Source of the DNA: Scenedesmus sp. ARA3
Taxonomy: Eukaryota; Chlorophyta; Chlorophyceae; Sphaeropleales; Scenedesmaceae
Length of the DNA: 64,000 nucleotides
Direction of reading: 5' to 3'
Assembly: GCA_004335835.1 (NCBI GenBank)
Contig: RWJK01001829.1
Span: forward strand, 8,546 to 72,545
Shown: piece by piece, positions 47,594-59,010 of the stretch
How the letters are laid out: each line of letters opens with the position of its first letter
Position numbering within the stretch: position 1 is the stretch's first letter
The notes under the pieces: generated by a model
Told to the model about the DNA's origin: nothing
The model's input: the letters and a program-made list of their open reading frames with translations, nothing else
Database searches by the model: none
Position numbers and translations under genes: made by a program

Positions 47594-47968
47594 AGCTGTG
47601 CCTTGCAAGGTGGATGCTACTGTGATGCGGCGCCTGAGCAGAGCAGGCCCTGACATGCCACCTGCCGCTGCTAGTCCAGGCCTAATGTTGCTGCTGGTGG
47701 CTGTGGCGTGCCGCAGCAGGCCAGACTGCTGCTGCTGCTGCTGCTGCTGCCATGGTGGCTCGTGTGCAACGCTGCTGCCAAGCAAGCTGCTGGTTTTAGG
47801 CTGGAACTCCTGCTGCATGCTCATTCTGGCAGCAGCAGCAGCAGCAAACGGGCCTTCATCAGGCTCTTTGCTGTAGCTGGTGCTGCTCATCCCTTGGTGC
47901 CTGCTAGTAGCCAGCAGCTGCTGCACCTCTGCTTCACATTCTGCCAGTGCTGCATCAGCAGTGACAGC

Positions 47969-48002
<34 letters not shown>

Positions 48003-50332
48003 ACACTGCCCAAGCTTGGGAGGGATGTGCTGTCTGTGCTGTTGATGGTGCGTGCAGCAGAGGTGGGATGTTGTGAAGCGCCCCTGCTGCTGCTGCTGGA
48101 TGTGGCAGCTGCAGCAGGTCCTACAGGAGCAGCAGCAGGGCCGCTAGCAAAGGTAGAATGCACTCGCCTGACTGCTGCTGCTTCTGCAGCAGCAGTGCCC
48201 TTATCGGAGCGCTTGCCTGACAGACCCAGTGCTGGCATCACTGCTGCTGCTGTGGCATGCCAGGCCTCAGAGACCCAGTGATGGGATTGCTTGTGACCTA
48301 GCAGCACAACACAGCAGCAAATGCAGGGACGCAAGCAAATCAGGATACAGGCAGCAGGCAGTCCCTGAGCACAGTGCAAGCACACTGCCTAGGTGTGCTG
48401 GCAAGATTGCACTAAGTGCATGACAGCTGTGAACAGATATCGCACGCTGACAGAGACGCTGCAGGTCAACATTGGGTGTCTCTGTACTTGCAACAGCGTT
48501 TGCCTGCCGAGCCTCCAAGCACCAAGCAGGGCCACACCCCCTCACACTCCCCCAACCCCAATATGAGGTATGTTGCTAACGATGTGAGGGCTCACCTGCC
48601 GTCCTCGTCAGCACCACCAACGCATCCCCAGGCTCCAGCCTACTACTGTCTGGCGGGTTGAGCTGCAGCTGCTGCCTGCTGCTGCTGAAGAACCCCAGCA
48701 CAACTGCATCAACCCCACACTGCGCTGCTGCATCTCGATATGCCACAGTGCCTTCCTGCTGCGTTGCAGCCCGTGTTGCTGCTGCTGCTGATTGTGAGGT
48801 TTGTGAGCCAGCTGCCGTGCGTGCTGCTGTGCTGAACAGGGCATCAGGCAGTGGAGTGAAAGCTAGGTGTGGCTGCAGGCCGTGCTGCAGTATGTGGTGG
48901 AAGACCGTGGCTGTCCAGGGCTGGATGGCTGTCTGCACAGCAAGGCTGCAGCAGCAGGAAAAGCAGAAACCGGGAGCTCAGAAGGCTGGTGATGCACTAA
49001 TCTACAGTGGCAACAAACAGCGGTCTCGGCCCTGAAAACGTTTTCTTCTGTCTGGCATGCATACTGTAGCGTGCACAGGCGCTTGTCCTAAGGAACGGCC
49101 AGCAAACACGTTTTCCACCCGACAAAGGCCACGCATGCACCCCTACTCCTCACCTGCTGATGATGGTCTGCACAGGCAGCTGGTGCAGCGTCATGCTCTG
49201 CCCTGCCAGGCCCAGCAGGTCACCCAGCGCGGACAGCCGAGGGCTGATGCAGCCAGCTCCGCACTCAGGCACCTGTGGACATTCAAGCACAGCATGACAC
49301 TTTAAAGAGCAGCGACGAGAAGACAGCATGCAGCTGTTGGCAGCTGGCGAAGGCAGTACACGGAGAACAGATGATCAGAACAGTAGCAGCAGCAGCTAGC
49401 AGCGCCATGTGCCCTGCCAGGCCCAACAGATCACCGAGAGCTGACAGCCAAGGGCTGATGCAGCCAGCACCACACTCGGGAACATGCGAGAAGCGAGAAG
49501 CAGAACGAGGCGCAATGACATGTGAACAGTATGCAGCTGTTGGCAGCTCCCCGAGGGCAATAGGGAATGGATGTTCACAGCAGCAACAGCAGCCGCAGCA
49601 GCGGCAGCAGCAGTAACAGCAGCGTCATGGACTGCCCCGCCAGGCGCAGCAGATCGCCCAGCGCAGACAGCCGGGGGCTGATGCAGCAGGCAACACACTC
49701 TGGGACCTGTGGATAAAAAAGGACAGCAGGAGGCAGCAGCAGCAGGCAAGTGTTACACCCTTCAGCAGCGCCTCACGCTGGGCGCCTGCCTGCTCCTGCT
49801 GCCGCAGCACAGCTTGTTTTACCATGCAAAAACAATAACAGTTAGCTGGCTGTTGAGGCTCTGCAAAAACAACAGCCCCACAAACTGATTGCTGCCTGAA
49901 CCATACAGCGCCACCCCCGGTGCATACTACGGAACTGATGCAGCAGCACTGACTCACACCTGCACCACCACTGGCACCTTCCTGCCCAGCAGCACAGCAG
50001 CCAGCGCCATCAGGCTCTGCAGCCGCAGCGCAGCAGCGCCACTGCTGCTGCTATCTGCTTCGGCGGGCGAGGTGGTTGTGCTGCTGTCCAGTGCTTCAGG
50101 GTGCAGCACCAGCACTGCAGCAGCTGTGGCTGCTGACACGCGTTGCAGGTGCTCTGGCCTGGCGGCATCACCAAGTGCAGTCACGGACAGAAACAAAGTG
50201 CAAAGTGGGTGCAAACCGCAGAAGCCACAACAACGTTGAGCGCGTGGTTGAACACTAATCCCGCAACGCAGGTTGCGTCGCAGCAGCCTGGCATCTGCTC
50301 TCTGGTGCAACGGGCAAGGCAGCTGCCACTGT

Positions 50333-50424
<92 letters not shown>

Positions 50425-50497
50425 TCCTACCTGTAGGGCTTGCCGCTGCGTGTGTGCACCTCCAGTTGCTTGTGGTGCCGCATGAAGCTCAGCACCT

Positions 50498-50534
<37 letters not shown>

Positions 50535-52442
50535 CTGAAGCCTTAGAGTGAGCTGTACTCTGTAATACGTCAGAGACCTGCTGCCAGAGCAAGCAGTTTT
50601 TCTGTCCCAGACTGATAACACTGCAACTTATCAGACACAAAGCGAGGCTGCCACCCAACCGTGGCACGCCCGAGCTGTCCTGCTCCTCTCTCTGCTCATT
50701 CTGCCCTGGCACTGCAATCTTCTGGCACTCCAAATCCTGTGTTGACCACACTTGCTGTGGACACTGCAGGCACAGCAGTATTGGTGTGCGCTATTGAGAC
50801 AGCACCGCAGATCTGCATGTGTACAGTCAGCCATGACGTTGCGGCTGCTCACCGCTGCATCTACGTCATCCTTGGCAGCATCTGCCAGGATCACCAGCGG
50901 CCGGCCAGCAAAGGGGTGCCGGCCAGCAGCTGCACCGTGCTGCACCTGCTGCAGCTGATCCAGCAGGAACGGCACCTGCGCATGCGAAAGCGGGTGAGCG
51001 TGGCAGCAGGCAGTGGATACTATATACTATTCATAATGTCCATTGCAGTGATACGACAACGCCGCACCCGCCTGTTCCAACTGAGCAGCAGGATGCGGCC
51101 TGACAGCGCACATGTTCTTTTTCAAATGACAGTAGTCCTCAGATCATAATAGTTGACAACAGCAACCTCAAAGATGACGACAACGCACCTGCCTGTTCCA
51201 GTTGAGCAGCAGGATGTGGCCACTCATGGCCAGGGGGGCCTTGCCGCAGCGCACGTCCAGCAGCATGCTGTTCACCTCCTCCGTGATCATGGCCAGGATG
51301 GTGGCAAACACCTGTGCATGATGATGCACAGCACACCACAAGTGTTCAACAATAATGTCAGACGTATGATGGCAAGCAGGACTCTGCTGGCCAATATGCA
51401 GGTCGCTGTCTTTTGTACTTATGTGCAAGGTGGTCGCAGCCACATCCACGCCATTGTGACGCTGCCTTTGCATATCACATGCATTGCAGTTCAGCTGTCA
51501 ATCATCTGCACCAGGCTACACTGGCACAGCTGCAGTAAAATGCTTGCTGTGCTATCATAATGTTACCCATCAAGCCATAGCATCAACGCCAATGCTTGCT
51601 GTGCAATGCAGGCCAGCAAGCAAGCGCACCAGCAAGCCAAACAGGAAGATCATGTTGAGCACGATTGTGGCCAGCCGGGAAGAGGCATGCGTGATGTCAG
51701 CGCCTGTTCAACAGCAGCAGCGACAGCAACATGGTTGAGGCACCGGCATGCAACGCTGGATGCGTGTGTAGATGTGCACGCTTTGGCACACACAGACCTG
51801 CAACAGCTGCAGGCAGCGCAATGCAATGTGCCATGCACTTGCAGCAATGCATGCATGAAGGCGCATACTTCCGTTGTGTAAGCTGCAGCGTGCGCACTGG
51901 CCATGCTGCTGGACAGGTGATACTGCGCCATGGGCCAGTCATTGCTTACCTGGAACGCTGTACAGCACCTGCATGCCAAAAAGGTCATCAGCAATGGCAT
52001 CACAATGAAAGTCAAGAGTCGTGGCTGTTTCATCAAGTGCTAGACATTCCTGCAACTGCTCCATGACAACCCTGGTAAGCTGCTGCTGCTTGTCCAGCCC
52101 TGCATGAATCTTGTGTATCCAGCACACCAGTCACACCATCAGCTGAGCATGCATACCCTAATCTGTGCTATGTGCTGTGTCTGGCTCCATGCAGCTGCAG
52201 TAACTGCGGTACCACTTGGACGTGGATGCTGAACTCACCGAGTAAACAGTGAACAAGGCGTCCTCTGTTGAAACTGCACCAGGCCCACTGGCTAGCTTGT
52301 ACAGCAGTGCACCAAACCCCACATTGGCCACACTGAAGCCAAGCAGCAGTGCAATGCGCAGCCTGAAGTTGCCTACAGCACGGGCCTCCAGGCGTGCCCT
52401 GACCAGCAGCACGATGTGCCACAGCCGTGCAAGGCCCAGCAT
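47024..52442 (-). CDS. CASTOR/POLLUX-type ion channel, C-terminus truncated
   Basis: Plant CASTOR/POLLUX (DMI1) channels are calcium- or potassium-permeable channels of nuclear or plastid envelopes with RCK-like sensor domains. Exons in order: 52442-52239 (helix LRIALLLGFSVANVGFGALLY), a 19-nt micro-exon 51968-51950, 51703-51630, 51311-51189 (VFATILAMITEEVNSML…HILLLNWNRQ), 50975-50853 (LVILADAAKDDVDAA), 50495-50431, 50158-49960, 49272-49154, 48945-48596 and 48297 onward. All joins keep phase. The last exon has ~300 low-complexity residues, then a second RCK start (HKLKILVAGYTIEEAANDLLPLLLEFAP). It stops at 47024 or leaves through a donor at 47082; roughly 150-200 residues expected from the family are missing, next to the retrotransposon. 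The start is provisional; an upstream exon is likely. Confidence 0.82.
49395..49715 (-). repeat. Tandem echoes of a channel exon
   Basis: Two partial copies of exon 49272-49154 (PECGAGCISPRLSALGDLLGLAG) lie upstream at about 49395-49490 and 49630-49715. The farther copy also keeps an AG acceptor (CCACAG|GTCCC). Only the complete 49154-49272 copy fits the next exon's phase with the full family block. Confidence 0.85.
50335..50422 (-). repeat. Longest triplet tract of the window, after a channel donor
   Basis: About 29 triplets, CAG on the sense (minus) strand, begin 8 nt after the donor of exon 50495-50431 (GTAGGAGG then CAG). A CTG run on the sense strand (about 50500-50531) lies just before the same exon's acceptor, so the 65-nt exon is flanked by complementary repeats. 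Confidence 0.95.
51063..51110 (-). repeat. Echo of a channel exon end
   Basis: A decayed copy of the last ~45 nt of exon 51311-51189 with its donor region lies just downstream in the following intron. Confidence 0.75.
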
Positions 52443-53208
52443 GATTGCAATGTGACAGAAAGTTGCTGGAGCGGTACAATAACGGAGCCTAACCACGGCA
52501 TGCAAGTTTTTCGCTTGATGTGATGGGATCCAACGATGACATGCTGCTGTTGCTGGTGCTGCTGCTGGGGAGCACGAGAACCGTGGAACTGCATTCACAC
52601 GAGACAGAACGTTAACCCAGTTGAGAGTAGTTACGTTAAGGCCAGCATCTCGCTGAACAGAGCTCAACCAAGCACCATACGTAGTAGGGTTTGCAGTTCT
52701 CGCGATGATGCCGAGCAATCCGTGTACGGCGATACTGCTGCTTACGTCGTTCAAAATTATTTAGCAGCCAGCGTGTTTCATGTTGCCTTGGACAAACATC
52801 ACCCACAGCTTGAGCTGCAGGTCAACCAGCAGTACGTCTGCTTGTGGTGCCTGCTGTGCCAATCGCTGGTCCCAAGTGTTTATGGCAAAGCGAAGGTTGA
52901 AGCAACAAAGTGTCATGATTTAGACAGGCGCTGGCAGTGTGGGTGCTTGAGCACGGCTGTTGTTTGCCATGTCTGCTGGCAGGGCAGCACCATGGCGCAG
53001 CAAGCCATCACAGGCAAGAAGCAGCTCATCTGCTGCCACTGAAAGTTCTGGTATTGCAGCATCAACCCAAGCAATCCAATGTCCTTGTGCTGCCCTATGG
53101 AACCTGCAAGCCTTTATGGCAGTTGTGTATGCGCCCTGCAGTTGCTGTCGCGGATGCAGGCTGCAACTGCAGCTGTTGAACAGCACAGTGTGTTGACAGT
53201 CCTGGCTT
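52443..53208. other. Region between channel and ligase genes
   Basis: These divergent genes both lack a secure first exon, so this 770-bp interval should hold their 5' exons and promoters. On the minus strand 52443-52620 is open and could be channel 5' coding; on the plus strand no in-frame ATG could be joined with confidence. Confidence 0.4.
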
Positions 53209-56200
53209 GTGCGCAGCAACAGCACAAAGAGGAACAGCAAAGCTGCACTGCAAGGACGTTGGAGTATCCCTGATGAAACGCATGTGACTGTCCTGCAGGA
53301 GCTTCAAGCCTTGGTAGCTCAGCTCGCCCAGCCCAGCAGCAGTGGCAGCAGCTTGTATGTGCTGCAGCGGCCGGGCCCTTCCTCATTCGTGGTTGGGCAG
53401 GACCCAGGCGGCGATAAGTTCAAAGTGGCTCTGGGTAACCAGCCAACATGCAGCTGCAGGCGAGCTCGGCATTTTCGCAACCGCATGACTGCAACAGCAG
53501 CTGCTGCAGCAACTGTGCACATGTCCAAGTCAGGTGCAGCTTGCAGGACTGGCAAGTTGGCAGTTCCTGCAGCACTTGAACACATCACCTTCTTGCAAGC
53601 ACCAACACTTCATTCTAGCCAGCTGACCTGCAGCAGGTTGCTGCAAGGGCTGCATGTCTCAGGACTTGCATCGACGCTTGTTGTCTGTATGTTCAAGGCC
53701 TTGCAGTAAAGACACAACTGCTTACGCCCGCTGCGTCTGCTGCTCTGCTGCCACCCGCGTCCTCCTGCAGGCACAGCGCTGCCCAGCCTCATGAGCCCTG
53801 CGTGCACCTGCTGTTCATCATGCTGCGCGTGATGCGCCTGGCAGCAGACAACCCGCTGCTGTGGCAGTCAGCACTCACAGGTTGGTTGCGCATCGTGCAA
53901 TTCAGTTAGCCTCTATACAGAAACTGCACACTGTTTTGCAGACGTTGAAGCTGGCAAGTATGTTGACAACACGCACCAAGATGCAGCAGCCCATGACCTG
54001 CTTCTTGCCGTAATGCCCGTAACAGCACCATATCTGCGGCTTGTGCCATGCTTTCTGCTCTCCTAACGCCAGACAGGGAGCTGCAGGAGCTGCTAGATGG
54101 CCGGCTGAGCAGTAGCAGCAGAGGCAGCGCAGGCAGGGCAGCAGGCCGCCGCACAAGCAGCAGCAGCAGCAGCAGTAGCAGCGGCAAGCAGGGAAGCACC
54201 GTGCAGCGGCGCACCATTGAGCAGGTGGGAGGTCAAGCACAGTCTCTTTGTGGCATCTGAAAGTCCTGTGTATCAATCAACAGCCCACCTTCAAGGAAGT
54301 CCAACTGCGGCTGCTCTGTTGTTTTGAATCGAACAATTACACCGCACGGCTATCATGTGTCGCTATAACACATCACCTGCCAAGCCTGCAGCAGCGCTCG
54401 TTCACTGGTTGAGACCTTGGAACTTGCCTGGTTGTCCTGCCGCCTGCTTGCAGGACGAGCCCTGCCCGATCTGCTACGAGAGCCTGAGCGGCGTGGAGCC
54501 TGGCTGGCTGGTGTGGTGCAGCAGCTCGTGCGGCAAGAGCATCCACGGCCGCTGCATGAGGTGGGAATGACCAATGCATGAGCATGATGCTGTGGTGTTG
54601 AATGCAAGCAGATGCAGCAGCTCATGCGGCAAGAGCAACTATGGCCGCTGCAAGAGGTGGTTGCTGCTGCGCTGCTGCTCAACGCAAGTGCGTGCAGCAG
54701 CTCAACTTGGCTTTGCCGAGCAGACCGTTGCGCATGATGGTTGCTCGGGATATAGTGCTCAACTGTGTAAGGTCCTGCATGTTCCCGGGTACCACCACAT
54801 GCATCATGCACAGCAAGGCATGTGCTGATATTGCGGCAGCTTGTTTGTTCTGAGCAATCACTGCTGCGCCGCTGCATGGTGCTGCACAGGGTATGGAGCG
54901 ATCACCAGACCAAGACGCTGCAGCAGGAACTCAGCTGCCCGCTGTGCCGCTGCCCCTGGGGCAGGCTGGACTGGAGCCCACCCGCTGCTGCACCCGCAGC
55001 AGCAGCAGCCGGGGGCAAGGCAGCAGCGCAGGCGAGAAGCTGCCACAAGGGCGTGAGCTGCAGCAATTGCCAGCAGGTGCGTAGGATGTGATGTGCGTAG
55101 GACCTGTTGCAGTTCGCGTCATGACAAAAGATGCAGGCATATATGCTGCGGCACACAGGGCTGCTGAACTTGAACCTATGCAGCATCTTCTAAGCACGTG
55201 CACACTGTAAGCAGGCCCGCATACTTGCTGCATTGCATCGCATCAATTGCCTCAAAGCAAAGTTATACGCAGAACAGGTATCACCTTTATGTGCTGCCTG
55301 CTGCTGCTTTGTTTGCAGAACCCTATTGAGGGCAGCCGGTACCGCTGCCTGGAGTGTGCCGTCTTCAACCTGTGTCATGCATGCTTCAGTGCAGGGAAGC
55401 ACCTGCAGCACAGTTTTGTCTGCTGTGCCACGCCTTCAGCGACAGAGCAGCTGGCAGAGCGCCAGGCACACCTTGGGCTGCAGTGCAATACCCTTGCACA
55501 TGCTGCTGCTTCTGCTGCTGTTGATGGCAGCAGCAGCAGCAACAGCAGCAGCAGGCGTAAGGAAGCAGCGGCGCAACAGCGCACAACAAGCAGAGGCAGC
55601 TGTCATGCAGCTGGTAGGCGGGATGTCAGCAGCAGCGAGCGCATGCATGCCACACCAGGTGCCGCCGACAAGCTCATGCTACCAGGGTTGCAATGCAGCA
55701 GCCTCGCATCTGCAGGCGGTTCAAGTTCTGGAGCTGAAGCTAGGGGCAGCAGGAGCAGGACAAGCAGCGGGGTGGAAGCTAGTCACGCTCACAGCTTGCC
55801 AAGCAGCAGCACGCAACGCGGCAGCAGCAGCCAAGGGTGCCTGGGTGGCAGCAGTGTCTCGCCGGCCGCAGCAGCTGGTGCTGCTGCAGAAGCACTAGCG
55901 GCTGCTGCCGCAGCGGCAGCAGGAGCAGCAGCAGCAGCTATGCAGCAGGATGACCACGGCGCCGATGGGCTGGATCATCACAACGCTTCGGATGTGCTGA
56001 CTGCTGACCTGCCGCCTAGCAGCAGCAGCAGGTCAGGCAGCAGTGCGAGCAGCAGGCTGAGCAGCAGCAGCCAAGAAAGGCAGCGCATCTGGGCTGGCAG
56101 TGCTAGTTTCAGCAGTAGCTCTATATGCAGAAAGAATAGCAGCAACAAAGCTGCTGCCAGGTGCAGGGGCATGGCTCTTGCCCACGGCTATGGGCATCTG

Positions 56201-56530
56201 TATTCATGCTGCAAGCCCTCAGGTGCCCTACAGCATGACCTGGCAGCACTTGTGCTATCAGGTCACTCAACTTCAGGACTTCACAGCACTGCAGCAGCAG
56301 CAGCCGCATCAGCACAGAACGACATCCCAGCTGCAGGCGCAGCAGCTGGCGCACGTGCCGCAGCAGCAGCAGGGCGAGGGAAGTGCACTGCAATGCGCCA
56401 TCGGCACGGTTTGTCGAGTGCTGGTGCCAGGGATGATGCACAAGCGCAGACGAGCAGCCAGGCATCACAGCACCAGCTGCTCGCAGTCTGTGGCCTTGCT
56501 GCTGCAGCACTGCAGTTTAAACATCATTAG
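53209..56530 (+). CDS. SWIM-RING-ZZ E3 ubiquitin ligase, ZSWIM2/MEX-like
   Basis: Exons to 53459, then 53771-53880, 54073-54224, 54454-54560, 54890-55076 and 55319-56530 join in frame. The SWIM finger (LYVLQRPGPSSFVVGQDPGG, KVALGNQPTCSC, then CVHLLFIMLRVMRL) is completed only if the first intron starts with GC (GCGAGC at 53460). NPLLWQSALTDRELQELL follows, as in ZSWIM2. Next is a RING finger (CPICYESL, CGKSIHGRCMRVW, CPLCR) and a ZZ finger (CHKGVSC, CSNC, YRCLECAVFNLCHACF, H…H). The C-terminal ~300 residues are Ser/Ala/Gln-rich. The animal relative is a self-ubiquitinating E3 with a second C-terminal RING that I do not see here. No in-frame ATG precedes the SWIM exon, so the start is unknown; 53209 only marks the open frame. 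Confidence 0.85.
54605..54662 (+). repeat. Echo of the RING exon end
   Basis: A decayed copy of the end of exon 54454-54560 (GCAGCTCATGCGGCAAGAGC … GCTGCAAGAGGTGG) lies about 85 bp downstream. Confidence 0.8.
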
Positions 56531-56553
56531 GCTTGGAGTTCACACACCTCTGT

Positions 56554-56558
56554 TGTAA
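56554..56558 (+). terminator. TGTAA polyadenylation signal of the ligase gene
   Basis: TGTAA lies 24 nt after the TAG stop. It matches the chlorophyte signal. Confidence 0.4.
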
Positions 56559-58074
56559 CGGTTGCAGCTACCTCTGAGCTGTGCATGACGTGCACCCTAG
56601 GGCAAGGGCTCTGGCTTGTGGAGCTAGGTTCAGCAGCTGGACGGCAGCTGCCCCAAAGCTGGCTGCCACAGTAAGTTGAGGCAGCAGCCAACGTGACTTG
56701 GAACCTCACACTGTGTGACACGGTTACAGATCATAATGACTGCTGTCGATTCCGCAGAGACAATGCTGCTGCTGATGGTGTAATGTAACAAGCCGCTTTC
56801 CATATTGAGAGAGGATAGTTACATGTGGGTCCTGGCACCATCTTGGAAGGCAGCAGGCATTATCACGGTGCTTTACATAATGCAAACCGAGATTCACTTC
56901 CTTGTGGCATAACACTAGAGTACCGTCTGCAAGTACAAGCTGACTTATAGCGCTGAACAACCACAGAAGCTGTGCGGCCTTAATCACAACATGGATGCCA
57001 ACTGGGCATCAGGCAACCTCAGCTGCCTGATAAAGCTGACTCATTTGCAACGCTCAGCGGCTGACATCATGTCAACAATGATTGCAGCAGCACAAAGCAA
57101 CAGCACACTGCTGCAGATCATACTCCACACCCACAATCCTCCGCCAAACAAGCGCTGCAGCTGACCAAGTGTCAGCGATGTGCAGTTGCAACGGACACAG
57201 CACCTTTGCGGCATCCGTGCACACGACTCTCCATAGGCCACGCCCGACCACTTGCAAGCTGCGCTGCATGAGTGTGCCTACTACGGTACATACAAACACT
57301 GTGTACAGTGTTTGGCTAGATATGGCACCAGCACCTCAGCAGACATATGTTGAGCACAAGGCCAAATATCAGTAATGACGCTGCAGCATCAACTTTGCAT
57401 GCTGCTGTCACCTTGCACATGCATGACTGAGCAGCAGATACCCGTCACGTATGGCAGATACATGTTCGGACGTTGGCGTCCTGACGGTAGTTATGCATGT
57501 GCAGCATGTGAGTCACTTCCAGCACCTTCCGGCATGCACATTCCAACATTCATGAGAGAAAGGAGCTGTTACCCAACACATCATGATCAGATGGCGACAT
57601 CAATAATCCTGTGCAGGCTCTCTGATCATCACCGCATGCATCGCCGCATGCACAAACCAAACAGTATGCTGGGGCAACTTGCAGCCAGCAGCTTCGCTGA
57701 AAGCATGAAGCCTGGTATGCGCCAGGCAGCAGAACATCACTTTCAGGCAGTAAATAGTAACTGCGGTGTTCCATGACGCGTGACGCTCGCAACACACATA
57801 TGAAAATGTGAACTCAGTGTGCCGTGCTACTGGTGGCGTGAATCCTTTGCAACCATGCATGACTCGCTCCCTCAGTGTTACTCAAAGCAGCACCAGGCGG
57901 GACTCATGACGTTGTAGCAGCTCACTCAACAACAATGCAGCCTTGGAGCACACCTGCGTGCAACATTAGCTGCAGGCCAGGCACCAGTGTGTCAGTCTGC
58001 AACAGCAGCAGTGCGCAACCTTTCCTTCCCCAGGCAGCAGCTGCAGTTGGGGCACAGCACTGCTGCTTGCTTGC
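56559..58074. other. Intergenic between convergent genes
   Basis: I see no gene or clear repeat between the ligase 3' end and the next minus-strand gene. Confidence 0.5.
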
Positions 58075-58947
58075 TCATGGGGTTGTCTTGCCCTGCTGCT
58101 TGCTTGAATACGTGGAGGCCTCGAACTGCAGCCAGGTTGCCGCCAGTTCATACTGCCGGCCACATGTCACTTTGATCATAACTGTGCTGGTCGAATCATC
58201 AACAGCACAGCCGCCTCCACTGTAGGAGTAGCCTCCCTTGTTGTTGCTGTCAGCGTACTGGCATTTGCTCCTGTAGTCATTTGTGGGTGTGCCTTTGCTG
58301 GCAACACACTGCACTGTGGCTGGCAGCAGCTGCCCAGGGCCGCATTGCAGTGGAACAGGCGATGGTGGGTGCTCAAAGTCATAGCCATCCCAGTTGATCC
58401 AGGCGTAGGCAGAGCAATCCAAGGCAAAGGAGGACTTGACGGAGATTGACTTGGGGCCAGCCTTGGCATCAATTACAGGCCTAGACGACCCAGGGTAAGT
58501 GCCGCTGTTGTAGGAGCAGTACCAGTTCCCGATTGCCTGTCCAGTGCTGTTCAAGTAATAGCCATAAGCATACGCAAAAGCTGACTCGGTCTTGAGCCTA
58601 CGGGTGCCATCCGTGCTGGGGTTAGGCCCGGCATTGGTCGAAGCAGTGTAGCCGATGCCACCCGAGGCCGCCTGCAAATACACATCAGGGTCGTTTGGGT
58701 CGCCAACGCCTGGGCTGTACAGGTAGATATTCCAGCCGTCATATTTGGAGTAGTATGCTAGGCCGCCACCTGCAGCGCGCGGGTGGTGAAGCGTGGCACC
58801 CTGCAGGGCTCTCATGGAAGCCATGTGCATGGCGGCTGGGCCTTGAGGCAGCGCTATCTCTGGCATGCGAGTGGCGGCGGCTGCAGGCAGCAAGGGCAAA
58901 GGGGCAGAGGCAGAGGCACAGCATGGTTTCAAGGTGAGTGACAGCAT
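58075..58947 (-). CDS. Possible secreted protein, unrecognised
   Basis: A 290-codon open frame has protein-like composition rich in Tyr, Gly, Ser and Asn and free of triplet-run artefacts. Notable stretches are LAYYSKYDGWNIYLYSPGVG, GIGYTASTNAGPNPST, YGYYLNSTGQAIGNWYC and CSAYAWINWDGYDF. Cys residues spaced through the C-terminal half (CGPGQLLPATVQC, CQYADSN, GGGCAVDD, VTCGRQY) suggest disulfides, with an NST sequon, so it may be secreted or in the wall. The start is doubtful: a strong acceptor-like pyrimidine run and CTGCAG lie within the first 30 codons, so the true N-terminus with signal peptide may come from an upstream exon near 58960-59010. Family unknown. Confidence 0.55.
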   Translation of the reverse strand: MLSLTLKPCCASASAPLPLLPAAAATRMPEIALPQGPAAMHMASMRALQGATLHHPRAAGGGLAYYSKYDGWNIYLYSPGVGDPNDPDVYLQAASGGIGYTASTNAGPNPSTDGTRRLKTESAFAYAYGYYLNSTGQAIGNWYCSYNSGTYPGSSRPVIDAKAGPKSISVKSSFALDCSAYAWINWDGYDFEHPPSPVPLQCGPGQLLPATVQCVASKGTPTNDYRSKCQYADSNNKGGYSYSGGGCAVDDSTSTVMIKVTCGRQYELAATWLQFEASTYSSKQQGKTTP

Positions 58948-59010
58948 CAGTGCATGGTTGGGCAGGCACTACTAACGGTGAGGCCAGTGCTAACAGCATG
59001 CTTTAACGAA

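Noticed and set aside
58695..58937. Plus-strand frames opposite the possible secreted protein
   Set aside because: No domain or composition support; shadow of the minus-strand frame.
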